The notes: a model not told the origin generated them from the sequence alone. Numbered from the stretch's first letter, positions 42,820-52,174 are shown. The stretch: DNA of 64,000 bases from Phormidium tenue FACHB-1050 (GCF_014696925.1 NZ_JACJQY010000001.1:1-64000); one strand, 5' to 3'. Made by a program: numbers and translations.

Positions 42820-43977
42820 ATGAATATTAAATGGAAGTCTCAATTATTGCTGTTTATGGTGGCTATCACCACTTCGATCGTGTCAGCGTATTCGGGGTTT
42901 GGGGCAAGCAATGCCATGATCGAAAGTGCAAAGAAACGTGAACTAAATGTTACAGCCACATTGATCCAAAGCAATATCAACGAGCAGATCAACAAAGCTG
43001 CCGCCCGTGCTTCAATGGTGTCCTCATTGCCCTCGATTAAACAGGCTTTTCGGGCAAAAGATCGCGATGCGATCGCCACACGTCTATTGCCTGCGATGAT
43101 TGTCCAACGCGACCAGTTTGGCGTGAGAGAAGGACAGTTTATTTTGCCTCCTGCGATCTCTTTTCTCCGCATCTATGCCCTTAAGGACGGACATGGTGAA
43201 GATTTGAGTGGATTTCGCCAAATGATTCTCATTGCCAATCGCACTGGAGAACCCCAACGCGGTATCGAAATCGGTCGGCGTGGACTCAGTATTCGCGCAG
43301 TCTATCCAGTCAAAGATGATGATGGACTGATTGGCTCCTTTGAGATCGGTATGAGTTTCTCCTCAATACTCGCGCAAACCAAGACAAATACTGGCTTCGA
43401 TTCGGGTGTATTCATCGATGATAAGTTGATGACTGATGTCGCTAAATTGATTCCTCGTCCCGACAACGAGCGCATCGTGGGCGGCTATCAAGCCGTTGAA
43501 GTTACTGATTGGGCGACACTTAAGCCGTTGCTATCTCCTGCGATGTTTGCTAAGGCTCGTGATGTTTCCCTTGACCTACTCACGGTCAATGGCATTGACT
43601 ACGGACTGGTATTAGTACCTGTACTTGACTACAAGGGCGAACGCATTGGTGCAGTGGTGGCAGTTCGAGACTTTAGCGAATTTCAGACTCAGCAGAGGTG
43701 GGCGCTCACAGGCACAGTTGCGATGGCGGGACTACAGATTGTGTTGCTGACAGGCGCATTGTTAATCGTAGTTAATGCTATGTTGCTTAAACCGTTTGAG
43801 GCGATCGCCCTTGCTAGTGACCAGCTTGCCGATGGCAACCCAGCCACCGACCTAGACGACTTAGCAAACCGCAAAGATGAAATTGGCGACATGGCGCGAT
43901 CGCTACAAACATTGGCGAATAAGGGTACTGCTAAAGGTGACACAAAGATTACTGCCAAGGAGTCCCAAAATGCGTAG
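42820..43977 (+). CDS. Cache-HAMP membrane sensor without output domain
   Basis: A 385-residue protein. A first membrane helix (about 8-28), an extracytoplasmic region of about 260 residues of Cache type (SIRAVYPVKDDDGLIGSFEIGMSFSSIL and GLVLVPVLDYKGERIGAVVAVRDFSEFQ), a second helix (about 296-325) and a HAMP linker (about 326-372: MLLKPFEAIALASDQLADGNP ... NRKDEIGDMARSLQTL) are visible. It ends just after HAMP, with no chemotaxis, kinase or cyclase domain. Encoded between two ligand-gated channel genes, it probably senses a solute for them; this is inference. The 3' end overlaps the next gene by 8 bases. Confidence 0.85.
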   Translation: MNIKWKSQLLLFMVAITTSIVSAYSGFGASNAMIESAKKRELNVTATLIQSNINEQINKAAARASMVSSLPSIKQAFRAKDRDAIATRLLPAMIVQRDQFGVREGQFILPPAISFLRIYALKDGHGEDLSGFRQMILIANRTGEPQRGIEIGRRGLSIRAVYPVKDDDGLIGSFEIGMSFSSILAQTKTNTGFDSGVFIDDKLMTDVAKLIPRPDNERIVGGYQAVEVTDWATLKPLLSPAMFAKARDVSLDLLTVNGIDYGLVLVPVLDYKGERIGAVVAVRDFSEFQTQQRWALTGTVAMAGLQIVLLTGALLIVVNAMLLKPFEAIALASDQLADGNPATDLDDLANRKDEIGDMARSLQTLANKGTAKGDTKITAKESQNA

Positions 43978-45247
43978 ACGTAGACCTTGGAAAATTGCAG
44001 TACCCCACATCCTCATCGCCTTTCTACTATGCTTTTTCATTTCCATTATGGGTATGGGTTCAAGAACAGCGACAGCCACTTTTGCCCAAACTGAGCCTGA
44101 GACAGCAGTTAATGCGCCAAGTGCTTCAGCCTCTGCATCTAAGATGTCCAGCATTGCCAATAAAACTGTTGCTGATGCAATCAAGCCCCCAGCCAGCAAG
44201 GCGATCGCAAAGGATAGCGTCAAAAAAAGCACTCCCACAGACGCAAACCCTCTGGAGAATAATCTTGTACCTTTCCCATCCAATGTAGCTTTACCAATGC
44301 GGGTTGGTGTCGCTTTATTCGTGAACAGCATCAACAAAATCAACGAAGCTACTAATACCTTCGAGAGTCAGTTTGATATTAGATATGTTTGGAACGATCC
44401 TCGCTTAGCCTTCGATACTGGCGAAATGGGAACGAATCGTTTAGAGTTTGGGCAAGAAGCGGCAGTGGCAAAGTTAGCAACGATCTGGAATCCTCAGATC
44501 AAAATCACCAACATCATCGAGAAGGATGCTCAGATTTCACCAGGATTATTTATCCACTACGATGGCAAAGTAGAACTGATTCAACGTGTCAAGGCTACCT
44601 TCGAGAGCAAATTAAATTTAGATGCCTTCCCCTTTGACAACCAGTCACTGCTAGTAGCAATGCTTTCGTCGAAGTACAACTCCAACCAGATTGCTCTGTC
44701 TCAGGATCAGGACGATCTCAACGCATCAGGACTTAATCCAGAACTCAAGGTTAATGGATGGAATCCGCAGGGTATTACCTTTAAAACATCGCAGCTCCGC
44801 GCTTGGAATGGTGCATTTCTCCGCCAGATTGAGGCTCGCGTAGGGATGAAGCGCATACCAAATGCGATTCTAGGCTCGATCTTCACGCCTTTCCTGTTAA
44901 CTTTGATTGTGCCGACGATCTTTACGTTCTTTGCAAATGTAGACTTAGCACCCCGTTTGGTCGCTTGGAGTGGCTCGATCTTAGCTTTGGTGGCACTTAC
45001 CTTCACGTTTTCGGTGCGATACCCTTGGCTCGGTAGCAACAGCCTTGTGTCACAGATATTTACCGCAGGTCATGCCTATCAGATGCTCTCAGTGATTCTG
45101 TCGATAACCCTGTTGAACCCAGATGTAGCTAAGCGGATGGATCGGTTCATTGTTGCCGAACTGGTCAGCTATCTGCGATGGCTTGTGCCTGTCGGCTTTT
45201 TAGGTGTCTTGGTTACTAAGTCTTTGCTCACAGCTTTTGACTGGTAA
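43970..45247 (+). CDS. pentameric ligand-gated ion channel subunit
   Basis: A 425-residue Cys-loop-receptor relative. A basic N-terminus and hydrophobic segment (about 12-32) form a signal or anchor, followed by an 80-residue Ala/Ser/Lys linker. The ligand-binding beta-sandwich (about 105-295) has FPFDNQSLLVAML (about 220) and WNDPRLAF. Four membrane helices begin at NAILGSIFTPFLLTLIVP. No Cys pair flanks the Pro-loop. The ATG at 43970 follows AAGGAG by seven bases; the longer frame from 43877 is an artefact overlapping the sensor gene. It may form hetero-oligomers with the upstream fusion channel. Confidence 0.87.
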   Translation: MRRRRPWKIAVPHILIAFLLCFFISIMGMGSRTATATFAQTEPETAVNAPSASASASKMSSIANKTVADAIKPPASKAIAKDSVKKSTPTDANPLENNLVPFPSNVALPMRVGVALFVNSINKINEATNTFESQFDIRYVWNDPRLAFDTGEMGTNRLEFGQEAAVAKLATIWNPQIKITNIIEKDAQISPGLFIHYDGKVELIQRVKATFESKLNLDAFPFDNQSLLVAMLSSKYNSNQIALSQDQDDLNASGLNPELKVNGWNPQGITFKTSQLRAWNGAFLRQIEARVGMKRIPNAILGSIFTPFLLTLIVPTIFTFFANVDLAPRLVAWSGSILALVALTFTFSVRYPWLGSNSLVSQIFTAGHAYQMLSVILSITLLNPDVAKRMDRFIVAELVSYLRWLVPVGFLGVLVTKSLLTAFDW

Positions 45248-45250
45248 TGC

Positions 45251-45319
45251 GATCGCGCCTTGGCGCGATCACCTAGTTTAAATATCGGTAATAGAAGCGG
45301 TACTCCAATCCGCTTCTAT
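45251..45319. terminator. two hairpins between convergent genes
   Basis: GATCGCGCC-TT-GGCGCGATC (45251-45270) and ATAGAAGCGG...CCGCTTCTAT (45291-45319), between the channel operon and the restriction-methylase gene. Confidence 0.7.
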
Positions 45320-48300
45320 TGGTTAGAATCTTTTTCTTGTGCAGCGATCGCTTGATTAAGATGTAGTAGTTTTTCTAGTAGGTCGTCACTGTCGCTAAAG
45401 CCGTAAAGTTGCATTACGAGTTTGTCGAGCTTGGCATGGAGTTTATAAAGTTGGCTAGCGGGTTCGTGAAAGTATTCGTTATAAAGTTTGGTGATGCCCC
45501 ATTGTTTGCTCTCCATTTGCTCAGTGCGATATTGATGTAGCTCTTGCATGGCGGCGCGGATTTGTTGGACAAGACCCTCACCCCCAGCCCCTTTCTCTAG
45601 GGGAGAGGGGAGCAAAGAGGATATTTGAGTAAGGGTTTCTTCTGGATGGTCGAGAATAGCTTGATTGGAGAAACGAATTACGTTAAATCCGTGGGATTTC
45701 ATCCATTGATCGCGATCGCTATCACGTTCTTGCTGATTTTGATGGATGTCGCCATCGAGTTCGATGACTAGTTTGGCTTCATGGCAGTAGAAATCTGCGA
45801 TGTATTGCCCAATATTGTGCTGGCGGCGAAATTTTGCTTCAAATAAACGGCGATCGCGTAAACATTCCCACAATACTTTTTCCGCAGGTGTCTGCTTTTG
45901 GCGAAGTTCCCGCGCTCTCTGCAAAAGAACTTGAGGAATTTGTCGTTCTCTACCTGCAAGTTTGTTGCCCTCACCCCTAGAAATCTGGGAGCCTTCACTT
46001 GCAAGTTTATTGCCCTCACCCCTGCCCCTCTCCCTAGGGGAGAGGGGTTCTGAGTCTTGCTCCCCCTCTCCCCTAGGGAGAGGGGGCTGGGGGGTGAGGG
46101 CAGGAAATGGGAATGTCTCGAAACAAGTGTTTGGAGTATAACGGGTATCTCCTTTTAGAGTAGAGCTTTGAGCTGCAACCCAAGTTCTATGGACATTTGA
46201 TGTTAGGACTCCAAGAATATAAAAATCTTCAGAAGCTATAACGACATTTGAACAATTAGGTAACCAAGAACTTTCCGCAGGCGTAAAGATAAACCATTTG
46301 GAGTGTCTTGGAATAGTGAAATACAAAGAAAGTGGCGCAATGAAACGCCTCATTTTTTGACAATTCTCTCCATATTTCCACCAATTAAGTTTTCTTGTTT
46401 CACGCCTATTAATATCTCTTTCTGGCTTAACCGTTGTCTTAACGTGCTTAAAGGGTGAAGTATAAGCGCTAGCATCTTCAAAGCTCAAATCATTAAAATC
46501 AATAATCCATTGTTCTGGTTTACCATGAGGGTTCTGAGTTAAATCTCTAGCCACTGAAAAAGGTCGAAGCACTTTTTCATTTAACGGATCATCATTAATC
46601 CACTGAATAACTTTTTCTTTGGAAATTACGAAGCCATTTCCATTCAGTTGACATCCTATAAATGAGAGATTGAAATTCGCTTTAAGCTTCACAGCTTGTG
46701 AAACATCTATTGTGGCTTGAAGTGATGAATTAATACTGGGAGTTTGTTGATTGTCTAGATAGCAAATTTCTGGCTTCTTATAATTCCAGTTAACAATACT
46801 GACATGAACTTTTGCTTCTCCAGACCATTTCTGAGTAGAGATTGCATCATAGATATATCCATCATTATGAATAATATAGTCTAGAGATACAGACCTACTT
46901 TTTCCCTGACTAATTGAATTAGTTGCAACTAATCCAGCTCTACCATTTTTATTAAGATTCTCATGAGCTAACCTAAACCAATAGCTTGCAAAATCAACCT
47001 GAGCCTGAATATCACCAAATTTTGCAAAGACTCTTTCTGCATACTCATTACTTAATTCGGTGCGAATACGATAACCGCCCAAAAATGGGGGATTGCCAAT
47101 AATCGCATCAGCCTCAAACCAATCAGAAAATAAAGCATCCTGACAAACAATATTTTGATCTAACGTATCCAAAGGTAAAGCAGGTTCAGATAGACCATGC
47201 TTATCGATCGCCACTTTACGAGCGATCATCAAAGTCACCCTAGCCAACTCAACCGCAAACGGATTTATATCCATTCCAAAAAACTGATTAGGCGTAACCA
47301 AACCCATTTGCACTTGCTGCGATTTTTGTCTAGAAGCCAACTTAGCAAGCAACATCACCTCGATCCGCTTTAGCTCTTGGTAAGCAAGATATAGAAAATT
47401 TCCAGACCCACAGGCAGGATCTAAAACTCGATAAGCCTGTAACTCCAACTGCAAAGCATTGAGATCAGCGATCGTATTCGCAGCCTCGATCTTCTCCTCC
47501 CAATACCTTGTGATTGTCGGTACAACAATCTTCATGATATCCACCTCAGACGTGAAATGCATCCCCCTTGCATGACGCTCCTTAGAGTCTGAAGTCGCTT
47601 CAAAAATACTGCCAAAAATAGCAGGTCGGATTTTGCCCCAATTTTCCCTAGCCGCCGTATCTAAAATCTCTAACTCCTTCCTCTCAAGCTCGATCGCATG
47701 AATCTCCGTGAATAAGCCCCCATTAAAATAGTCAACACCCCTATAACGTCCTGCGGGTGTAATTCCCTTACGATTCATCTCCTGAAATAAACCACCAATC
47801 AGATCGTAAGTACTTGCCCCATTAAGGCAATCTTGCACACAAGCAACAAACAGATCATCAGGCAATAGTCCCCGATCCTCTGCAAACATCGCTAAAACGC
47901 ATTGCAAAATAAACTTTTGAGCAATTAGCTCTGTAAACCCATCCTTAGCGGCTCTAGCCTTAAGTAACCTATAAAGCTCACCTAACCGCTTAGCCGTGTT
48001 GATCGTCACCTCTACTTGGTTATTTCTAAATACAGGTGTCGTATTAACTGCAATTTCCATGAAGCGAAATGCACTGGCTCTATTTGGTAGATCAGCGATC
48101 GCAACAGTATCTACAGGTGTATCGACTTGCAGATTAAAGTCATAAATCCAAAACTCATCAAAATTGCAAAGGACTACATATCTGGGGCGATCGGGTACAA
48201 GATAAGTCCAATATTGAAAAGCTTGCGAATAATGCTTATTAAGATCCTCACCCCGCTTTTTCATCTCAATCAAAACGCCGCCCTTACCATTACTCTCAGG

Positions 48301-48504
48301 ACGTTTCCAGACTAAATCCGCAAAGCCCGTCTTACCCTTAGCACTACCCTTTTTAACCCTTTGCTCATACACCGCCCCCGCCTCAATCGCGCCCTTATGG
48401 TGAAAAGCTTGAAAAAAGCGGTCTAAAAATATCTGTGATTCTGATTTTTCATCACCCTTTAAAGTGGAATGGAAGTTAACAAAATCTTGCAAAGGTTCAG
48501 ACAT
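45316..48504 (-). CDS. MmeI-like restriction-modification protein with embedded DUF559 nuclease
   Basis: A 1062-residue protein. An N-terminal PD-(D/E)xK nuclease (TGFADLVWKRP ... GGVLIEMKKRG, about 60-82) and helical linker precede an adenine-N6 methyltransferase (motif I DPACGSGNFLY at about 360, motif IV GNPPF at about 473). A target recognition region follows (about 590-800), the layout of type IIL single-chain enzymes. At residue about 803 the frame enters repeat-encoded LTPQPPLPRGEGE, then a DUF559 nuclease (about 855-960: TPAEKVLWECLRDRRL, FRRQHNIGQYIADFYCHEAKLVIELDGDIH), then repeat-encoded LPSPLEKGAGGEG. The usual C-terminal helices (about 975-1062) come last. The frame is intact through both repeats. 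Confidence 0.88.
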   Translation of the reverse strand: MSEPLQDFVNFHSTLKGDEKSESQIFLDRFFQAFHHKGAIEAGAVYEQRVKKGSAKGKTGFADLVWKRPESNGKGGVLIEMKKRGEDLNKHYSQAFQYWTYLVPDRPRYVVLCNFDEFWIYDFNLQVDTPVDTVAIADLPNRASAFRFMEIAVNTTPVFRNNQVEVTINTAKRLGELYRLLKARAAKDGFTELIAQKFILQCVLAMFAEDRGLLPDDLFVACVQDCLNGASTYDLIGGLFQEMNRKGITPAGRYRGVDYFNGGLFTEIHAIELERKELEILDTAARENWGKIRPAIFGSIFEATSDSKERHARGMHFTSEVDIMKIVVPTITRYWEEKIEAANTIADLNALQLELQAYRVLDPACGSGNFLYLAYQELKRIEVMLLAKLASRQKSQQVQMGLVTPNQFFGMDINPFAVELARVTLMIARKVAIDKHGLSEPALPLDTLDQNIVCQDALFSDWFEADAIIGNPPFLGGYRIRTELSNEYAERVFAKFGDIQAQVDFASYWFRLAHENLNKNGRAGLVATNSISQGKSRSVSLDYIIHNDGYIYDAISTQKWSGEAKVHVSIVNWNYKKPEICYLDNQQTPSINSSLQATIDVSQAVKLKANFNLSFIGCQLNGNGFVISKEKVIQWINDDPLNEKVLRPFSVARDLTQNPHGKPEQWIIDFNDLSFEDASAYTSPFKHVKTTVKPERDINRRETRKLNWWKYGENCQKMRRFIAPLSLYFTIPRHSKWFIFTPAESSWLPNCSNVVIASEDFYILGVLTSNVHRTWVAAQSSTLKGDTRYTPNTCFETFPFPALTPQPPLPRGEGEQDSEPLSPRERGRGEGNKLASEGSQISRGEGNKLAGRERQIPQVLLQRARELRQKQTPAEKVLWECLRDRRLFEAKFRRQHNIGQYIADFYCHEAKLVIELDGDIHQNQQERDSDRDQWMKSHGFNVIRFSNQAILDHPEETLTQISSLLPSPLEKGAGGEGLVQQIRAAMQELHQYRTEQMESKQWGITKLYNEYFHEPASQLYKLHAKLDKLVMQLYGFSDSDDLLEKLLHLNQAIAAQEKDSNQ
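45574..45610. repeat. GC-rich REP palindrome inside the methylase gene, 3' side
   Basis: ACCCTCACCCCCAGCCCC then CTAGGGGAGAGGGG, related to 46013-46100 and to the intergenic element at 32224-32312; encodes SPLEKGAGGEG. Confidence 0.8.
46013..46100. repeat. GC-rich REP palindrome pair inside the methylase gene, 5' side
   Basis: CCCTCACCCCTGCCCCTCTC and its facing partner ending GGCTGGGGGGTGAGGG; encodes the PQPPLPRGEGE...SPRERGRGEG linker that starts the DUF559 insert. Confidence 0.85.
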
Positions 48505-48600
48505 TTTTTAATCCCAATATCGTATGGACTAAATCTTAGATTTAGCTTAGATATACCATGCTACCGCCACACCAAGATTTAGGCTAGATATTTTCTTGAG

Positions 48601-48650
48601 TGTCATAAATTAAGCGATCGCGCCTTGGCGCGATCGCTTAATTTATGACA
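48601..48650. terminator. 50-bp perfect palindrome after apt
   Basis: 24-bp arms around TT, containing two HIP1 octamers (GCGATCGC) facing each other; directly downstream of the apt stop. Confidence 0.8.
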
Positions 48651-49172
48651 CTAATAATTGACTAGCGAAACAATGGGAACTTCTGGTAAAGCTTTCCTAC
48701 CATTGAGAAAATCTAGCTCGATCAAAAATCCATACCCGATCAATTCTGCACCCGCTTGCTGAATCAACTTTGCAGTTGCCGCCGCAGTCCCACCTGTAGC
48801 AATTACGTCATCAATAATGATTACTCTCTCACCTGCGGCGATCGCATCTTGATGCATCTCTAATGTATCAGTTCCATATTCCAAAGAATATTCAACCCGA
48901 AATACTGCTGATGGTAACTTTTTCGGTTTACGGACTGGCACAAAGCTACAACCCAAAGACATTGCAAGCGCTGCGCCAAGGATGAATCCCCTCGACTCAA
49001 TCCCGACAATGCAATCAATCTCCCCAATATTCAATTCTGCAAATTTTGTTTTAAAGTCTTGGATAATTGCGGTTAAGCCATCACGATGAGCTAACAATGG
49101 CGTAATATCTCGAAAAATGATACCTTGCTGTGGAAAATCAGGTATATCGCGAATAATGCTTTTAAAGTCCAT
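48651..49172 (-). CDS. apt: adenine phosphoribosyltransferase
   Basis: A 173-residue enzyme converting adenine and PRPP to AMP. The N-terminus [26 protein letters not shown] and the PRPP motif [18 protein letters not shown] are diagnostic. I chose the second ATG (49172) because [14 protein letters not shown] is the family N-terminus; an ATG at 49187 is possible. It stands beside, and divergent from, the purine degradation genes, so salvage and breakdown are neighbours. Confidence 0.93.
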   Translation of the reverse strand: MDFKSIIRDIPDFPQQGIIFRDITPLLAHRDGLTAIIQDFKTKFAELNIGEIDCIVGIESRGFILGAALAMSLGCSFVPVRKPKKLPSAVFRVEYSLEYGTDTLEMHQDAIAAGERVIIIDDVIATGGTAAATAKLIQQAGAELIGYGFLIELDFLNGRKALPEVPIVSLVNY

Positions 49173-49270
49173 AGAATATTTGACCATCGTCGATCGCTAG
49201 AGAACTTCACAATCTTATCTGTATCCGCGATCGCATTGAACACAACAATATTGCGGTTTGATAACCTACA

Positions 49271-49380
49271 GCAATGTAAGTTTTGCTTAGGACATTAAAC
49301 CCAAAAGATGAGTGGCGGCGCGAAGCGCCGCCACTCATCTTTTGGGTTTTGATTTTTGTCCGAGCTATCTCTTACATTGC
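49271..49380 (+). mobile_element. 110-bp MITE-like element, copy 1
   Basis: Ends GCAATGTAAG and CTTACATTGC are inverted repeats. The interior is a large perfect palindrome AAACCCAAAAGATGAGTGGC... with GCGGCGC-GAA-GCGCCGC core. Its reverse complement is identical base for base to 58411-58520. Confidence 0.85.
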
Positions 49381-49414
49381 CATATCTCTAAGTAGAGGTG
49401 GCTCTTTGTGTATT

Positions 49415-49449
49415 AAATGAGAGACAGTGCAAAGCACTGTCTCTCATTT
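49415..49449. repeat. palindrome before the purine operon
   Basis: AAATGAGAGACAGTGC-AAA-GCACTGTCTCTCATTT, 16-bp perfect arms. Confidence 0.7.
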
Positions 49450-49485
49450 TCCTTTGAAATTTTGATGTGCATCAAAAAATGTGCA

Positions 49486-49500
49486 TGTATACTGTATACA
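49486..49500. promoter_or_regulatory. operator-like palindrome upstream of hpxO
   Basis: TGTATAC-T-GTATACA, a perfect odd palindrome ending 20 bases before the hpxO start. The GTATAC-N-GTATAC core recurs before uraH (53836) and, nearly, before the porin gene (54396-54413). Confidence 0.7.
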
Positions 49501-49520
49501 AAATATATGGGTTTGTTGCG

Positions 49521-50690
49521 ATGTATGGCTTAAAAGCAATTGTCATCGGTGCGGGTATTGGTGGTCTCACCACAGGACTCGCCTTGCGACAAGCTGGGTA
49601 TGAAGTAGAAATCTACGATCGGGTAAGGGATCTGCGTCCAATTGGGGCAGGGATCTCGCTCTGGTCTAACGGAGTCAAAGTCCTCAATCGTCTTGGCTTA
49701 AGTCAACAGCTAGCAGCAATTGGCGGACAAATGCATTACATGGAATACCGTAATCTTTCGGGAAATGTCCTCAATCATATTTCCTTGCAACCGTTAGTCG
49801 AAGAAGTTGGGCAGCGTCCCTATCCTGTGGCAAGGCGAGACTTGCAAAATGTTTTGTTAGAAGCCTTTGAGTCTGCGGGTGGTAAGTTAACCCTTGGCAC
49901 TAAATGTATCGGAATTCTCGATGGATTTCGTGATGTCACAGCAAAATTTGAAGATGGCAGCACTGCCAAAGGCGATCTACTGGTAGCAGCCGACGGAGTG
50001 CGCTCTCTCCTCCGTCAGTATATTCTCGGCGAAACTGTTGAACCAAAATACGCTGGCTATGTCAATTGGAATGGCTTAGTTCCCATTAGTACAGATCTTG
50101 CCGCAGCAGATACTTGGTCAATTTATGTGGGAGAAAATAAACGCGCTTCGCTGATGCCATTAGCTGGCAATCGCTTCTATTTCTTTTTTGATGTGCCATT
50201 ACCCAAGGGAACAGTGAATAATATTGCTAACTATAGAAATGAATTAAAAGAACATTTCCAAGGTTGGGCAAAACCAGTACAGCTACTAATTGATCGTCTT
50301 GAACCTGAATCCGTGGCTCGTTTAGAAATTCATGATGTAGGACCAATCTCCAAGATCGTCAAAGGTCGAGTGGCACTACTGGGTGATGCAGCTCATGCGA
50401 CTTGTCCCGATCTTGGTCAGGGTGGATGCCAAGCGATCGAAGATGGTTGGGTGTTAGCTAATTATTTGTCCTCCACAAATTTGAGTGTTCCCGATGCCCT
50501 AAGACGCTATGAAATAGAACGCAAGGTTCGCACCACTGAAATTGTGAACAAAGCACGTAATCGGGCGGAAACAATTCACGGTAAAGATCCTGAAGTTACC
50601 CAAAAGTGGTATGACCAACTCGCCCAAGAAAATCCTTTAGATGTCACCAAAGCGATCGCCAAAATTATTAGTGGAGGACCCTTACATTGA
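49521..50690 (+). CDS. hpxO: FAD-dependent urate hydroxylase
   Basis: A 389-residue flavoprotein monooxygenase turning urate into 5-hydroxyisourate. It has GxGxxG in VIGAGIGGLTTGLALRQAG, the substrate region GISLWSNGVKVLNRLG, and the second FAD motif RVALLGDAAHATCPDLGQGGCQAIEDG. I start at the ATG at 49521 (MYGLKAIVIGAG); a longer frame from 49467 would begin inside the operator. It opens an operon with uraD, overlapping it by 4 bases, then puuE and the amidohydrolase gene. Confidence 0.9.
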   Translation: MYGLKAIVIGAGIGGLTTGLALRQAGYEVEIYDRVRDLRPIGAGISLWSNGVKVLNRLGLSQQLAAIGGQMHYMEYRNLSGNVLNHISLQPLVEEVGQRPYPVARRDLQNVLLEAFESAGGKLTLGTKCIGILDGFRDVTAKFEDGSTAKGDLLVAADGVRSLLRQYILGETVEPKYAGYVNWNGLVPISTDLAAADTWSIYVGENKRASLMPLAGNRFYFFFDVPLPKGTVNNIANYRNELKEHFQGWAKPVQLLIDRLEPESVARLEIHDVGPISKIVKGRVALLGDAAHATCPDLGQGGCQAIEDGWVLANYLSSTNLSVPDALRRYEIERKVRTTEIVNKARNRAETIHGKDPEVTQKWYDQLAQENPLDVTKAIAKIISGGPLH

Positions 50691-51196
50691 GTAATTCAAG
50701 TTATACGATCGCGATGCTCAATCAGATGAGCCAATCAGAATTTACCGAAGCGATCGGTTCGATCTTTGAACATACCCCAGAAATAGCCGCCGAAGCATGG
50801 CGATCGCGTCCTTTTGATGATGTCCAGAATTTGCATCAAATCATGGCAGCGATCGTTTTGAAAATGAGTGATGCTGAGAAATTAAAGTTGATTTGCGCTC
50901 ACCCCGATCTGGGCAGTAAGTTCAAAATGGCAGAAGCTTCTGTACAGGAGCAGTCCACCGTCGGACTTGATCAACTCTCCGCCGCAGAATACGATCGCTT
51001 TCAAAATCTTAATCAAGCCTATAAAGAGAAGTTCTCATTCCCTTTTATTATTGCTGTTCGCAACAATACCAAAGATAGTATTCTTGCAGCTTTTGAACAA
51101 AGACTTCAGAACAATTTAGAAGTAGAAAAACAACAAGCGATCGCGGAAATTATCGAAATTGCCAGATGGCGGTTAGTTTTGGCAGTTAAAAATTAG
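50687..51196 (+). CDS. uraD: OHCU decarboxylase
   Basis: A 169-residue enzyme that decarboxylates 2-oxo-4-hydroxy-4-carboxy-5-ureidoimidazoline to (S)-allantoin. The signatures are FTEAIGSIFEHTPEIAAEAW, ICAHPDLGSKF (active-site His) and FPFIIAVRNNTKDSILAAFEQRL. The start is TTG overlapping the hpxO stop, with GGAGG nine bases upstream; a downstream ATG at 50714 has no such site. Follows hpxO in the same operon. Confidence 0.92.
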   Translation: MSNSSYTIAMLNQMSQSEFTEAIGSIFEHTPEIAAEAWRSRPFDDVQNLHQIMAAIVLKMSDAEKLKLICAHPDLGSKFKMAEASVQEQSTVGLDQLSAAEYDRFQNLNQAYKEKFSFPFIIAVRNNTKDSILAAFEQRLQNNLEVEKQQAIAEIIEIARWRLVLAVKN

Positions 51197-51237
51197 TAGG
51201 GGCAATTCATGAATTGCCCCTACTAATTTTTAACTGC
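51182..51237. repeat. long palindrome over the uraD 3' end
   Basis: 27-bp perfect arms around AT, starting inside the last five uraD codons; an unusual case where coding sequence forms one arm. Confidence 0.75.
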
Positions 51238-51268
51238 TTAGTAACTCTATTAATCCTTTACAAATCCT

Positions 51269-52171
51269 ATGACATACCCAAGAGACATGATTGGCTACGG
51301 GCGATTTGTTCCCGATGCGAAATGGAAAGATAACGCTCGTGTTGCTGTCCAGTTTGTGATTAATTATGAAGAAGGAGGCGAAACTTGTATCCTGCATGGA
51401 GACAGTGCATCTGAAACTTTTCTGTCAGAAATTGTGGGTGCAGTTCCCTTTAATGGATTGCGCCATATGAATATGGAGTCTTGCTATGAATATGGTAGTC
51501 GTGCAGGATTTTGGCGATTGTATCGGATGTTTTGCGATCGCAATATTCCTGTAACTATTTACGGTATTGCGATGGCTCTCGCTCGTAATCCTGAAGCCGT
51601 CGCCGCCATGCTGGAGGCAGATTGGGAAATTGCTAGTCATGGCTATCGTTGGATTGATTACAAATATTTTTCGCCTGAACAAGAGCGCGAACATTTACAA
51701 AAGGCGATCGCTATTCATACACAAGTAACAGGAGAACGCCCCCTCGGTTGGTATACGGGGCGCACTAGTGAGCATACACGTCGTTTAGTTGTGGAAGAAG
51801 GTGGATTTCTCTATGATTCCGATAGCTATGCCGATGATCTTCCCTATTGGAATTATGAATATGGTAAACCGCATCTAGTTATTCCCTATACCCTCGACAA
51901 TAACGATATGCGCTTTGCTACGCCCCAAGGCTTTAATTCAGGGGATCAGTTCTTTGCCTATTTGCGTGATGCCTTTGATGTTCTCTACGCTGAAGGCGAC
52001 GCATCACCAAAAATGATGAGCATCGGTTTGCATTGCCGATTAGTCGGACGACCAGGGAGAGCAGCAGCACTGGCGAAATTTTTGGACTATGTGCAGAGTC
52101 ATGATCGCGTTTGGCTCTGTCGGCGCATTGATATTGCTCATCATTGGCACAAGCACCATAAACCAGCCTAA
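51269..52171 (+). CDS. puuE: allantoinase, polysaccharide-deacetylase type
   Basis: A 300-residue PuuE-type allantoinase, metal-independent and unrelated to AllB. Family features are RDMIGYGRFVPDAKWKDNARVAVQFVINYEEGGE, YGSRAGFWRLYRMF, SHGYRWIDY and GWYTGRTSEHTRRLV. It hydrolyses allantoin to allantoate. No allantoate amidohydrolase is encoded in the window, so the next step is done elsewhere. Confidence 0.92.
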   Translation: MTYPRDMIGYGRFVPDAKWKDNARVAVQFVINYEEGGETCILHGDSASETFLSEIVGAVPFNGLRHMNMESCYEYGSRAGFWRLYRMFCDRNIPVTIYGIAMALARNPEAVAAMLEADWEIASHGYRWIDYKYFSPEQEREHLQKAIAIHTQVTGERPLGWYTGRTSEHTRRLVVEEGGFLYDSDSYADDLPYWNYEYGKPHLVIPYTLDNNDMRFATPQGFNSGDQFFAYLRDAFDVLYAEGDASPKMMSIGLHCRLVGRPGRAAALAKFLDYVQSHDRVWLCRRIDIAHHWHKHHKPA

Positions 52172-52174
52172 GAA

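Noticed and set aside
43877-43969. Longer N-terminus for the second channel subunit
   Set aside because: It lies in the coding end of the sensor gene; the ATG at 43970 has a proper AAGGAG site and signal-anchor.
45768-46019. Separate minus-strand frame in the DUF559 region
   Set aside because: It is an alternative frame of the embedded nuclease domain, which is in frame with the methylase.
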